Positions 25,328 through 34,440 of a stretch of DNA of 64,000 nt are shown piece by piece (position 1 is the first letter of the stretch; every line of letters begins with the position of its first letter). Where the stretch lies: the NCBI RefSeq assembly GCF_000202835.1, contig NC_015186.1:124001-188000 (forward strand), written 5' to 3'. This stretch comes from Acidiphilium multivorum AIU301. Lineage in GTDB: Bacteria; Pseudomonadota; Alphaproteobacteria; Acetobacterales; Acetobacteraceae. Under the pieces are notes generated by a model that saw only the letters and a list, made by a program, of their open reading frames with translations, was not told where the DNA came from and ran no database searches. The position numbers and the translations under genes are program-made.

Positions 25328-26212
25328 TCAGATCAGCTTGGTGAGGATCGACGGCTGCTGGTTCGCTATGGAGAGGGCAGATGTTGCCAACTGCTGCTGG
25401 ATCTGTAGCGACTGCAACTTTGCGGACTCCGCCGCCATATTGGCATCAACGAGCGCGCCGAGGCCATTGCTGAGCGCGTCCATTTTGTTCTGGTTATAGG
25501 TTATCTGCGCATCAACCTGGTTGGTCAGGTTACCGTAGGTGTTAAGATACGAACCGACATTGGAAACCTGGGTACTGAATGTACCACCAGCAGTCATCCA
25601 GTTTGTAATTGTGGTGGAACCTGCGGAGGCCGTGCCAAGCGACGTTCCAATTTTGCTTAGAGCAAGATAAACAGTGGTCATGCTCTGTGCTGCGATTTTA
25701 ATCTGCCCGCCGGAGGCATCCGAAGAGACTTGCAGGGCCTTGCTCGTAAACGAAGATGACGAACTGGCCAGGGTGCCCGACGAAGCACCGATCAGCGCCT
25801 TACCATTATAGCTCGCGCCTTTGATGTAGTATTGTAAATTCTGAAGTTGCGACGAAAACTGCGCAACGTACTGGGACTTCTGGCTTGTAGAAATCGTTGA
25901 GCTCGACAGATTGACCAGTGTCGCATCCATGCTCTGCATAAGATTGGAGATATTGGTCAGTGCCGTGTTAGTGGTTGCAAGAAGTCCCTGGGTATCGCCG
26001 AGCTGCTGGTTCGCGGCAGTGAGGCCCGCCATATTTGTGCGAACCGACTGGGCGACAGCGAAAGCAGCACCATTGTCAACCGCGCTGCTGACAGAGTAGC
26101 CAGTGGAGATCTGGTTCTGAACGTTGTTCAGAGAAGTATTGATTGAGTTGAGAGTTTCAACGCCGACCATCGCGGCCGAGTTGGTGATGATCGAGCTAAC
26201 AACGCCGGACAT
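25328..26212 (-). CDS. fliC: Flagellin
   Basis: A 294-residue flagellin with conserved D0/D1 ends: ETLNSINTSLNNVQNQISTG at the N-terminus and SLQIQQQLATSALSIANQQP at the C-terminus, with a short Ser/Thr-rich middle (residues 140-200). It lacks the large variable domain. The Ser/Thr-rich core offers sites for O-glycosylation by the nearby GT41 enzyme (inference). It is the only flagellin gene in the window. AAGGAT lies about 8 nt before the ATG. Confidence 0.93.
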   Translation of the reverse strand: MSGVVSSIITNSAAMVGVETLNSINTSLNNVQNQISTGYSVSSAVDNGAAFAVAQSVRTNMAGLTAANQQLGDTQGLLATTNTALTNISNLMQSMDATLVNLSSSTISTSQKSQYVAQFSSQLQNLQYYIKGASYNGKALIGASSGTLASSSSSFTSKALQVSSDASGGQIKIAAQSMTTVYLALSKIGTSLGTASAGSTTITNWMTAGGTFSTQVSNVGSYLNTYGNLTNQVDAQITYNQNKMDALSNGLGALVDANMAAESAKLQSLQIQQQLATSALSIANQQPSILTKLI

Positions 26213-26307
26213 GCTTTGTATCCTTGGCTATAATTTAGTCTGTGGTCCGCGTTTTGCGGAGAAGACGTATTTTACGTCGAAGTCGTTAACGCCAGATGAA
26301 GCCCGCC
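26213..26307 (-). promoter_or_regulatory. Structured flagellin 5' leader, possible FlbT target
   Basis: Between the flgL stop and the flagellin ATG lie two adjacent hairpins: GACGTA-TTT-TACGTC (26264-26278) and CCGC-GTTTT-GCGG (26247-26259). They are followed by an A/T-rich stretch with the ribosome site. No sigma-28 or sigma-54 promoter could be recognised here. In relatives FlbT acts on this leader, so the hairpins are candidate binding elements. Confidence 0.45.
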
Positions 26308-27369
26308 TCAGATATATTGGGTAAGGCTCATTGTCTTCACCGCGGCGATAAGCTGATACGAAGCCTGGAGTTGCGTTTGGGTGGCGGACAACTGGGAAAG
26401 GGTCTTGGTCATATCGACTTGATCGAACCCAGCAACCTGGTTGGTGAATGCGTTTGACGTCTGCTGGAGATCTGTGATTTGCGTATTCACCAGTGCCTGG
26501 TTGTTTCCCAGAGCGCCGGCGTCCTGTGCCATTGTATTGATTGCGTTACCGAGGCTGGTTGAGATCGCATTGGCGAAATTTGTGAAGCCCGAATTTGAAA
26601 GTTGCCCAGGCTGGAGGCTGCCGATAGCCGAAAGAGTGGCCAGAATATCCGTCATATAAGAACCGGTAGTATTCGTTCCCACGCTAGGACCGATAAACTG
26701 GTTGGCATTTGCGGCGATACCGGTTGTAATCGGGACTCCGCCGGCACCCAGAACACTTGGGACGCCGGGATTACTAGCAAGAGTGCTTGAGAATGGGCTG
26801 TTCGTAGTGTTACTTGCCGCCGCGAACACTCCAGAGACCGAAAGGCTGTTGGTAGCGCTCTGAATGCTGACATAGAACGCGGCACTCGTGAAACTGGTTG
26901 CATTCGGCACAGGCGGAATAGTACTGTCCTGACCGGAAAAGATGTATCGAGTTCCATCCTGACTATTGAGAAGGCTAGCGATCTGCGTGACCGCGCTACG
27001 CGCTGTGGCTGCTGCCGTACTCAATGCGCTCCCACTTAGGGAGTTGACACCTTCGAACTGCGTTAACGCTTTGGATGCAATATCGCTGATCGTCTGTATT
27101 GCATTCTGTTGCACGCCCATCTGGCCCTGTGCAATCTTCAGGTTCGAAATTGTATTGTTAAGCGTGGCGATTGACGAGTTCAAGATGAGCGTTTGGCCGG
27201 CGGATCCTGGCTGAGCAGTTTCGAGACCAGCATACGTCGTTGCGACATATCCGGTCTGCGATTGTATGGTTAGTTGCGCCAGTTTCTGACTAGTTATGCT
27301 CGAATCAGCTGCCAGTTGCTGGATCAGGCCGAAGTTTCCAGTGGATAGGCTGGCAATTGATGTGCTCAT
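26308..27369 (-). CDS. flgL: Hook-filament junction protein FlgL
   Basis: A 353-residue flagellin-like protein with the junction-protein ends (LIQQLAADSSITSQKLAQLT near the N-terminus; VAGFDQVDMTKTLSQLSATQ and LQASYQLIAAVKTMSLTQYI at the C-terminus). It joins hook and filament as HAP3. The start ATG overlaps the flgK stop as ATGA, which fixes it against an upstream in-frame ATG at 27396. Confidence 0.88.
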   Translation of the reverse strand: MSTSIASLSTGNFGLIQQLAADSSITSQKLAQLTIQSQTGYVATTYAGLETAQPGSAGQTLILNSSIATLNNTISNLKIAQGQMGVQQNAIQTISDIASKALTQFEGVNSLSGSALSTAAATARSAVTQIASLLNSQDGTRYIFSGQDSTIPPVPNATSFTSAAFYVSIQSATNSLSVSGVFAAASNTTNSPFSSTLASNPGVPSVLGAGGVPITTGIAANANQFIGPSVGTNTTGSYMTDILATLSAIGSLQPGQLSNSGFTNFANAISTSLGNAINTMAQDAGALGNNQALVNTQITDLQQTSNAFTNQVAGFDQVDMTKTLSQLSATQTQLQASYQLIAAVKTMSLTQYI

Positions 27370-28823
27370 TGGACCATCGCTTGGACGGCTTGCCACATTT
27401 GCTGTGCAATCGTCACTGTCTTTGCGTTTGCGGCGTATGCGTTTTGTAGTGTGACCAGAAGACTCATCTGTTGATCAATATTGACGCCACTGGTTGAGGA
27501 GGCTTGAGCCTTGAGTGCGGTAACCAAGTTGCCGACATTTGAAACCTGGGTCAGAGCAGCGCTGCTTATCGAGGCTTCATTTGCCGTGAAGTTGGTCGCG
27601 ATTGCCGACAGCGACCCAGACCCTGAGTAGGGAAGGGACACGGTGCCGGTTGCGTCGGTGTAAGCAGTGATTGCAGGAGGTTGAGCGCTCCCTCCCACTG
27701 TGGTTGTGCCGAACGCGGAGTTCAGTACATTTTGGATCAATGCCGTGTAGCCAGCAGGGCCACCGGCAGGATTCGGTGGAATTGGCGTTCCGGAGGCGTT
27801 CGTGACGGTAACATTACCATCTCGGACCAGGGCGGGATTTGAAATGACTGCCGGATTTACTGTAATTACCGCAGAAAGACCTTTTGTTGCGGCCGTTGGC
27901 ACATTGCCAATAGGGTCTGTAAACAAGCTGAGGCCTGCTCCAGCGAACCGACTCGACAATGCCTGTGAGAATGAATCTAGTCCAGCTTGGATTTGTGGGA
28001 GTGTGGCGTTGTTAAGTTGCTGCGCACCGCCCAACTCGCCGCCAAAAGTAACTGGGGTTCCGCCAATCGAATACGACGTGCTATTTGTTGTGGTGGTTGC
28101 TGTGATTGGCGATGACCCATTAAGTGGCAATTGTATTCCGTTCACCGTGAACAGAGCTATAGAGCCGTTCGTCTGCGTAAGTGCTTTGGCGCCGGTGAGC
28201 GATGCGATAGTTTGGATGGCTGCGTCACGCTGATTTGCTAGGTCGGCTGTACTTTTGTTCTGCTGCGCAAGATTGACGATCTGCGCATTCAGCGACCCAA
28301 TCGTGCTGAGAGTCGAATTCAGTTTCTTGAGATCCTCTGTAATCGTACTTGCCGCAGATTGGCTAGCCGATTGCAAGGTACTGGCAATTGAATTGATCTG
28401 CCCCGTCAGTGTCTTTGCTGCACTTACGACCGTGTTTTGCTGTACGACATTCGATGGGTCGGTCATCAAGGTCTGGAAACCAGACTGGACATTGGCGAGC
28501 AGGCTTGGCAGGTCGTTGCCTTGACCTGGCGTGCCCATTACCTGATCAATGCCCGATAGTGTCGTTGATATGACGGCTTGATATGATTGCTGAGCGATCG
28601 AGTTGTTCACCTGTGTCTGTATGCTGGTGTTGACCTGACGGGTCGCCGGGGCGCTGATGACGCCGGAACCTTGGCCGCCCGCTGTCGCGGAGGACAGATT
28701 TGCGGTTTCAACTGAATAGCCGGACGTATTCGCGTTCGCAATGTTTTGCGAAACTACGGCCAATTGCTGATCGATCGCACTTAGGCCGCTGCTTGCGATC
28801 GCGAGTCCCGTGCCCACACTCAT
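27366..28823 (-). CDS. flgK: Hook-associated protein FlgK
   Basis: A 485-residue HAP1. The flagellar-rod N-terminal motif (LAIASSGLSAIDQQLAVVSQ, NIANANTSGYS) and the C-terminal coil (LVTLQNAYAANAKTVTIAQQ) are intact. The middle is Ser/Thr/Ala-rich, as usual for alphaproteobacterial FlgK. It starts 42 bp after flgE and overlaps flgL by 4 bp, so flgE, flgK and flgL are likely one transcript. Confidence 0.92.
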   Translation of the reverse strand: MSVGTGLAIASSGLSAIDQQLAVVSQNIANANTSGYSVETANLSSATAGGQGSGVISAPATRQVNTSIQTQVNNSIAQQSYQAVISTTLSGIDQVMGTPGQGNDLPSLLANVQSGFQTLMTDPSNVVQQNTVVSAAKTLTGQINSIASTLQSASQSAASTITEDLKKLNSTLSTIGSLNAQIVNLAQQNKSTADLANQRDAAIQTIASLTGAKALTQTNGSIALFTVNGIQLPLNGSSPITATTTTNSTSYSIGGTPVTFGGELGGAQQLNNATLPQIQAGLDSFSQALSSRFAGAGLSLFTDPIGNVPTAATKGLSAVITVNPAVISNPALVRDGNVTVTNASGTPIPPNPAGGPAGYTALIQNVLNSAFGTTTVGGSAQPPAITAYTDATGTVSLPYSGSGSLSAIATNFTANEASISSAALTQVSNVGNLVTALKAQASSTSGVNIDQQMSLLVTLQNAYAANAKTVTIAQQMWQAVQAMVQ

Positions 28824-28865
28824 GCGTTATATGATCCCGTGAAAAAATTACGGAAGGGTAAATTG

Positions 28866-30143
28866 TTACTGAACCATATTCACAGTGGTCGTGAGGATCT
28901 GCTGTGCAGCGGTGACGACCTTGGTATTTGCCGTATATGCCTGTTGGGCGTTGATTAGATCGGTAAACTGTGTGGCGATGTCGACGTTTGAGTTCTCGAC
29001 GGAGCCGGTGACCAGAGCGCCTCCGCTGCCACCTACTGCATTGATTGTCGCGGCTCCGGAAGCTTGGGTGGCCGTCTCGATCTGTCCGCTCTTGTTTTGC
29101 AGCGCGTCGGGTGACGCGAAGGAGGCGAGGGGAATCTGGGCAATCTGCTTGGAGAAGCCGTTTGTATAGTTTGCCGTGATATTGCCTTGTGTGTCGATCG
29201 ACAGGTTGCTGAATGCACCGGAAGGTGAGCCATTCTGGCTTACGCCCTGGAGATTCAGACTCGTGCCGGCGTATTGGGTGAGGCCGGCGGTGCTCCCGGG
29301 GGCTCCAAAATCCAGCGTGATGGGTTGCGCGCTGCCATTATAGCTCGGCGAGATCTGTAGTTGCCCGGCAGCAGGGGACGTTGCCCCAGTGCCCGCTGTG
29401 ATCGAACTCAGCGTTCCGTTCGTATTGAAAGCCATAGTTGCGGAACCCACCGTCGAGGGTGTCGCGTTCGGTGAGGAGACGTTCAGTGTCCACGTATTTG
29501 CCGAACCAGTGACCGGAGACCAGCTTAGGTTGAGTGGCTGCATGTTGCCGAGCGAGTCGTAGACATCAACCTGAGTGGTGACGGGGGTCGAACTCGGTGT
29601 GGTTGGCAACGTGGCCGAAAGTGTAACATTGGAGGTCGGAACCGGCGGAGACGCCCCCTGCGAAACCTGGATCGGTGCGAGCGACGAAGTGTTGACGGTG
29701 CCTGTCGTCGGGTTGACGGACCACCCGTCAAGATAGGCGCCGGCGCCGTTTACAAGGTATCCGGATGAATTCAGGGTAAAATCGCCTGCGCGAGTGTAAT
29801 ATTGCTGAGCGTCGAATGTCTGCGTTGTCTTTCCGGCCGTCGTTGTGGTCGGGCCTGGGAGACTGACGTTGAAGTATCCATTGCCGTTTATTGCCAGAGA
29901 GAGTGGATTGCTCGACTGCGTTATCGTCCCCTCAACCGTATTTGTGTATTCGGGATTGGCAACAACGGAATCGGGTCCATTATTGGAGGCCGTACTCTGA
30001 ACAAGGTAGTTGGTGAAGTGAGTATTGACGCCCTTGTAGCCGATGGTCTGGGAGTTCGCGATGTTATCACTGATATTGGTGAACGCGCTGGACTGGGCCT
30101 GAAGGCCGCTGACCGAAGTATCCAAAGCACCGAAAATCGACAT
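28866..30143 (-). CDS. flgE: Flagellar hook protein FlgE
   Basis: A 425-residue hook protein: MSIFGALDTSVSGLQAQSSA, then the rod motif ISDNIANSQTIGYKG. A FlgE D2 core follows (VDVYDSLGNMQPLNLSWSPV), and the C-terminal motif is DLINAQQAYTANTKVVTAAQ. The frame extends 22 codons upstream, but homology starts at MSIFG. A sigma-54-type site lies about 95 bp upstream at 30236-30252. Confidence 0.93.
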   Translation of the reverse strand: MSIFGALDTSVSGLQAQSSAFTNISDNIANSQTIGYKGVNTHFTNYLVQSTASNNGPDSVVANPEYTNTVEGTITQSSNPLSLAINGNGYFNVSLPGPTTTTAGKTTQTFDAQQYYTRAGDFTLNSSGYLVNGAGAYLDGWSVNPTTGTVNTSSLAPIQVSQGASPPVPTSNVTLSATLPTTPSSTPVTTQVDVYDSLGNMQPLNLSWSPVTGSANTWTLNVSSPNATPSTVGSATMAFNTNGTLSSITAGTGATSPAAGQLQISPSYNGSAQPITLDFGAPGSTAGLTQYAGTSLNLQGVSQNGSPSGAFSNLSIDTQGNITANYTNGFSKQIAQIPLASFASPDALQNKSGQIETATQASGAATINAVGGSGGALVTGSVENSNVDIATQFTDLINAQQAYTANTKVVTAAQQILTTTVNMVQ

Positions 30144-30235
30144 CCTGTCCTCAGCTCCATAGGGTTGGGGGCTTGCCCGTGGCACTATCGCACATGTCTT
30201 GTGCCGCAACGGGCTGCATCCGTTCGCTGACCGTC

Positions 30236-30252
30236 TTGCACGAAGCGTGCCA
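30236..30252 (-). promoter_or_regulatory. Sigma-54 (-24/-12) promoter for flgE
   Basis: The minus strand reads TTGGCACGCTTCGTGCA. It has the required GG-N10-GC spacing and TGGCACG at -24, with one mismatch in the -12 TTGC. Hook genes of Caulobacter-type flagella depend on sigma-54, so the position is sensible. Confidence 0.65.
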
Positions 30253-30404
30253 AGTGTGGGAACTGAGTTTTGCAGTCATTCGGTCCCATAGTTGAAATTG
30301 CCTACCCGGCAGAATCGGCCGGGTTTCATGGATATAGCCCTGCAAATTTTGCCGGCTTGCCTCCGAGAATGCAGCGCCAGCCGCCTTTCGTCGCGTATTT
30401 TTGT

Positions 30405-30421
30405 TTGGCCGATATCTTGCA
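30405..30421 (+). promoter_or_regulatory. Sigma-54-like site just before fliK
   Basis: TTGGCCGATATCTTGCA on the plus strand has GG-N10-GC and a perfect -12 TTGCA, but the -24 box is only TTGGC. It ends 11 nt before the chosen fliK ATG, so transcription would begin almost at the start codon. Either the mRNA is leaderless, fliK starts later, or the match is chance. Confidence 0.4.
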
Positions 30422-30432
30422 TGTGGGGCGGC

Positions 30433-32085
30433 ATGAGCATTGGAACCGCCATTTCCGCCGTGCCGGCTACGTCGACTGCGAGCGCAGCCGCCGGCGCGAC
30501 TTCAGGATGCGGAACTGCAGCGCCGGCGTCGACAAGCGCCGTGCCGACGTCGGATTCGTCCGGGCCCGCGAGTGTTTCAGGTACTCGCACCATAAGCGCG
30601 GGGCAGGGGAGTGCGGATTGCGGTGCCGGTAAGGCCGCTTCAGGCTCGTTTAGCGCGGCTCTCGCCGGCGCATCGGCATCATCGTCCCAGCACGCGGCGG
30701 GAAATGCGTCCCAGTCACCAAGCTCGACCACGGACGCGAAATCTGCGTCCGATCCACATGCTCATCATGGCAACGGCAATGGAACGTCATCCGCCGCCCT
30801 GATGCGCGATCGGACGGCATCACCGCCGGGCGCTGCTTATGCCAATGCGCAGGGCATGGCTCCAGTCGCCACGGAACACGGCAAGGCGCCGAATAAGAGC
30901 GGCCATCATGATCTTGCCCGGGCCAACGCGGGGCCCTCTTCGGGCCAGGCGCAGCAGGCGCAGGCTGTGCAGACCTCGCAGCCAACGCCCGTATCGGCAG
31001 GCCTATCGGCTCAGGCCTCCGCCGCGTTGGCCGTCCAAGCATTGTCTTCGCATCAGGTCGCCGATATTGCTCCACAGTCTGACTCTCATGCGCCCGTGGT
31101 GCCCGGTTTGGCGAGGCAAGTGACACCGGCTACCGACGCCAAGGCACAGTCGGTCCCTGTTGAGGGTTCCGCAGGCTCGCCCGGGTCAGCCACTACCGGG
31201 TCGTCGTCTCAACTGGCGGCATCTTCAGGAAGCACGACCTCGGGCGTCCCCCATTCAACAATCGACTCCCTGGCCCGTGAGGCCATCGGCCGTCTCCAAT
31301 CGGCGGCAGGCGGGCAGGCCCACCACACGGCTGCTGCCGGTCCGTCATCATCCGCGACCGCTCATGCGAGTGCCGAGACACGGATATCTGCGACATCAGC
31401 CAATTCGACGGTTGCAAGACAGGTTCAACCGGCAATGTCGTCGGCAGGACCGGCTCCAGTGGTGAGTATCTCGTCATCTGCAGTTCCGGCACTTCCAGGG
31501 GGAGGGGAGACGAATGGTGCGGCCAGTAGCGCCTCTTCGAATTCCGTGTCGGGACAGATCGCGGCCGCGTTGGTCGGCGTCAGCCAGATCCAGCCGCCTC
31601 AGGGCAGCTCAAGCGCGACGCCAGGCACACGTCTCACCATCGCTTTGGCGCCCCCTGCCATCGGAACCGTAACGCTTCAGATCGACCGACATGCTGATGG
31701 GAGTTTGACTGTTGCGATCGGCGCATCGCATGCTGACACCCTCCAGCAACTGCAGAACGATCGAAATACTCTAAATCAGGTCCTGACGCAGGCCGGTCTG
31801 CCGGACACCCATCGAACAGTTACGTTCGACCTGATTGCGCCGCACGCAGACGCTTCTGGTTCGCATCAGGCTAGCGTTGGCGCCGGTGCGAACGGATTTG
31901 GTGGCGGCTTCTCCCTTGCCGGAGGCGGGCCTAACGGTGGTTCATCGGGTAGCGAGGGAAGTGGCCGGTTGCCCGTCTACGTACGGAGTCCCGCTGCCGC
32001 AGCTGGCATTGCACCAGCCGTGGACACGGTATCATCCGTTCCGGCCGTGACGTTGCGTCGCTTCGGCGTGAACGTCGTGGCCTGA
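30433..32085 (+). CDS. fliK: Flagellar hook-length control protein FliK
   Basis: A 550-residue protein whose first 400 residues are low-complexity Ala/Ser/Thr/Gln/His-rich sequence, typical of the FliK ruler. The C-terminal Flg_hook domain reads RLTIALAPPAIGTVTLQIDR, GSLTVAIGASHADTLQQLQN and NTLNQVLTQAGLPDTHRTV. It controls hook length and export switching. ATG at 30433 was chosen over one at 30292 because the upstream codons are unlike FliK; the start is uncertain. flgD follows 48 bp later. Confidence 0.82.
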   Translation: MSIGTAISAVPATSTASAAAGATSGCGTAAPASTSAVPTSDSSGPASVSGTRTISAGQGSADCGAGKAASGSFSAALAGASASSSQHAAGNASQSPSSTTDAKSASDPHAHHGNGNGTSSAALMRDRTASPPGAAYANAQGMAPVATEHGKAPNKSGHHDLARANAGPSSGQAQQAQAVQTSQPTPVSAGLSAQASAALAVQALSSHQVADIAPQSDSHAPVVPGLARQVTPATDAKAQSVPVEGSAGSPGSATTGSSSQLAASSGSTTSGVPHSTIDSLAREAIGRLQSAAGGQAHHTAAAGPSSSATAHASAETRISATSANSTVARQVQPAMSSAGPAPVVSISSSAVPALPGGGETNGAASSASSNSVSGQIAAALVGVSQIQPPQGSSSATPGTRLTIALAPPAIGTVTLQIDRHADGSLTVAIGASHADTLQQLQNDRNTLNQVLTQAGLPDTHRTVTFDLIAPHADASGSHQASVGAGANGFGGGFSLAGGGPNGGSSGSEGSGRLPVYVRSPAAAAGIAPAVDTVSSVPAVTLRRFGVNVVA

Positions 32086-32133
32086 CCCAAATCTTCATTT
32101 GCAGCGCCGAATTCAATCCAAAAGGAGATCTTC

Positions 32134-32895
32134 ATGACCAGCAGCGTCGCATCAGTTGCCTATCAGCAGAGTCAGCTCACGGCAGCCGCGAATGCCGCCG
32201 CTGCAGGCATCGGCTCGTCGACGTCATCAAGCGGTACGAGTGGTGCGTCTGGCACGAGCAGCACATCCGGCACGAGTGGCAATTCCACGACGAGCGCGCT
32301 CGGCGCCCTGTCGTCGAACTACAATGATTTCCTGACCATGCTCACGACCCAGTTGCAGAACCAGGATCCAACCAGTCCGATGAGTTCAAGCCAGTTCACC
32401 TCGGAACTCGTACAGTTCTCTCAGGTCGAACAGCAGATCAGCACGAACCAGAGCCTGACCCAGCTATTGCAGCTGACCCAGGCCGGCGACCTGACCCAGG
32501 CGAGTTCGATGCTGGGAAGCAAGGTGACCGCTACATCGAGCCAGTTGCCGCTGCAGAACGGAACCGGGACGCTCAATTTCACCGCGCCGACTTCGGGGCC
32601 GGTCGCCATCGCGGTGTATAACGGTGCGGGGCAACAGATTCTCGATACGTCGATGAACGCGACAGCCGGCAGCAATTCCTGGACCTGGAATGGCAAGGAT
32701 GCAAGCGGCACTACGGTGCCGGACGGTGCCTACAAGGTTGCGGTGGTCGAAGGAGGCGCGAATGGCAGCACGACGACCCTGCCGTTCACGGTCACCGGAA
32801 CCGCGACCGGTGTCACCAGCGGGTCGAACAGCGTCTCTCTCCAGATGGGCGGCGTTTCGGTACCTTTCACCGCGGTTACCAACGTCACAAAGTAA
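32134..32895 (+). CDS. flgD: Hook-capping protein FlgD
   Basis: A 253-residue scaffold for hook assembly. The N-terminal region contains the signature YNDFLTMLTTQLQNQDPTSP and QFTSELVQFSQVEQQI. The FlgD Ig and tudor-like domains follow (VAIAVYNGAGQQILDTSMNA; WTWNGKDASGTTVPDGAYKV). Residues 28-50 are a Gly-Thr-Ser repeat tract. AAAGGAG lies 8 nt before the ATG. A strong terminator follows. Confidence 0.93.
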   Translation: MTSSVASVAYQQSQLTAAANAAAAGIGSSTSSSGTSGASGTSSTSGTSGNSTTSALGALSSNYNDFLTMLTTQLQNQDPTSPMSSSQFTSELVQFSQVEQQISTNQSLTQLLQLTQAGDLTQASSMLGSKVTATSSQLPLQNGTGTLNFTAPTSGPVAIAVYNGAGQQILDTSMNATAGSNSWTWNGKDASGTTVPDGAYKVAVVEGGANGSTTTLPFTVTGTATGVTSGSNSVSLQMGGVSVPFTAVTNVTK

Positions 32896-32939
32896 CGGTC
32901 GGCCGGTGCTTACGGCTGAGGATCGACGCACAAAAAGAA

Positions 32940-32974
32940 GCGCGCCCGGGAACGATACCAGGGCGCGCATTTTT
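32940..32974 (+). terminator. Rho-independent terminator after flgD
   Basis: GCGCGCCC and GGGCGCGC pair over a 13-nt loop, followed by ATTTTT. It lies 45 bp after the flgD stop and 15 bp before the end of the convergent porin gene. Confidence 0.85.
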
Positions 32975-32988
32975 AGTGGCCGACTGTC

Positions 32989-34440
32989 TCAGAAGTTATA
33001 TTCGAGATAGAAGCGGCTGCTGAAATAGGGATTATGATTGTATTGCGTGTAGCCAGCCCGGTTTTCTGCTTGCGCTATATCGGTATCCTCGGCGACCGAG
33101 AGCCCTTTCAGCACCGATGAGAGATCATACGATGCGCTAGCATCAAGTGCCCAAAGTTGCTGGTTCGGAATATAGTTCGTGCTCGAGAAACCGTAAGCGC
33201 CACCATACGTATAGTTTCTGGAGTCGCCGCCGAACCCATAGCGTGCAAGGTAGCGAATGTACGAGACGTCAACCTTCAGCTTCTTGTTGAGGAAAGCGTA
33301 GCTCGTCGTCACACCATATGCATAGCCTGGCCCCAGATTCGCGATGCCGGTTTGCATGGTATCTGTAAAGGAAGTGCCGGTATTATCGTTGTACGGGTGC
33401 ACAACACCGCCATGGTGGAACGAATTGTACTCGGTCGGCGCGTAGTCGCCAACCAGCGCAATGCTACCATCGCCGAAGGAATATCCTAATTTTGCACCAT
33501 AGACATGTGCATTGACGCTACCAACATTATTATTCGTCAGAGCGGCGATATTGTTAGAATTTCCAGCGGAATTGCCTTCCGTCAGGGCCTGGACTGCGCC
33601 GAAGATGGCCTGGCCATTGCTCAAGGGTTGCACTACGTCGAGTTGGCCATAAACCATCTGCGCGTACTGATAGAAATCATAATACCAGGCCTGCGCGGTC
33701 AACTGCATAGAGCCGACGTCGCCGTGATACCGGGCGCCGATGGCGATAAAGCCGTTGGTCGGCTTCGTGCCGGAGTAGCGGTTGGCTGCAGTAAATGAGC
33801 TGCTGTAGCGGCTTTCGTAATCAAACATCCGGGTCATGAAGACGCTGAACGCAGCGGGATTATCTTCGAGACTCAGCGCGCCTGCATCGACCTTGTCAGA
33901 GCCATTGCCAAGCACGTTCACAACACCGGCAACGCCCATGAAGGCGCGCGGGTTGAACGTGTTGTAGTCCTGATTGGCGTAGGGCGTCTGGATCAGCTGA
34001 CGGCCGAAACGGATCTCCACTTTCGGCGTCTGATACTGCAGATACGCCTGCCGGAACGACTGGATGCCAAAATACGAACCGGTCAGTTCGCTGTAGTAGT
34101 GTGTGTCGTTCTTGCTGTAGAGGCCGAGCGACTGCGCCGTGTAACCGCCAAGGCCAACACTGAACCCGTTGAACGATCCGGTGTGGGCAATCAGATGCCC
34201 GCCGATCGCGAAGGAGTGAGTGCTCTTCGAAGTGTGACCATTATTTGCATAATCGAAGTGAATCGCCCCGATCATGCCCTGGAAGGTGGTCTGCCGCAGT
34301 GCGTCGCCCAGGCTCTGCGCGTGCGCGAGCGGTGCGAGGCCGAAAAGGCTGATCACGCCTGCGGCGCATGCTGCGCGGCGCAGCTTCCGCGTCGCAGACC
34401 GGGCCGGGACGTCGCCCGCCTGGTTGCTAATGTTTCGCAT
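32989..34440 (-). CDS. Outer-membrane porin (OprD-like)
   Basis: A 483-residue protein with a Sec signal (RRAACAAGVISLFGLAPLAHA, cleavage after Ala41). The mature part has alternating beta-strands rich in Tyr, Gly and Asn (KVEIRFGRQLIQTPYANQDY) and ends in FYLEYNF with the C-terminal Phe of outer-membrane barrels. It probably admits small organic solutes; selectivity is unknown. The chosen ATG has GGAGG 10 nt upstream, whereas the longer frame would bury the signal. It diverges from a ROK regulator. Confidence 0.8.
   Translation of the reverse strand: MRNISNQAGDVPARSATRKLRRAACAAGVISLFGLAPLAHAQSLGDALRQTTFQGMIGAIHFDYANNGHTSKSTHSFAIGGHLIAHTGSFNGFSVGLGGYTAQSLGLYSKNDTHYYSELTGSYFGIQSFRQAYLQYQTPKVEIRFGRQLIQTPYANQDYNTFNPRAFMGVAGVVNVLGNGSDKVDAGALSLEDNPAAFSVFMTRMFDYESRYSSSFTAANRYSGTKPTNGFIAIGARYHGDVGSMQLTAQAWYYDFYQYAQMVYGQLDVVQPLSNGQAIFGAVQALTEGNSAGNSNNIAALTNNNVGSVNAHVYGAKLGYSFGDGSIALVGDYAPTEYNSFHHGGVVHPYNDNTGTSFTDTMQTGIANLGPGYAYGVTTSYAFLNKKLKVDVSYIRYLARYGFGGDSRNYTYGGAYGFSSTNYIPNQQLWALDASASYDLSSVLKGLSVAEDTDIAQAENRAGYTQYNHNPYFSSRFYLEYNF

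Noticed and set aside
26213-26307. Sigma-28 or sigma-54 promoter for flagellin
   Set aside because: No TAAA/GCCGATAA pair and no GG-N10-GC site was found in this leader.
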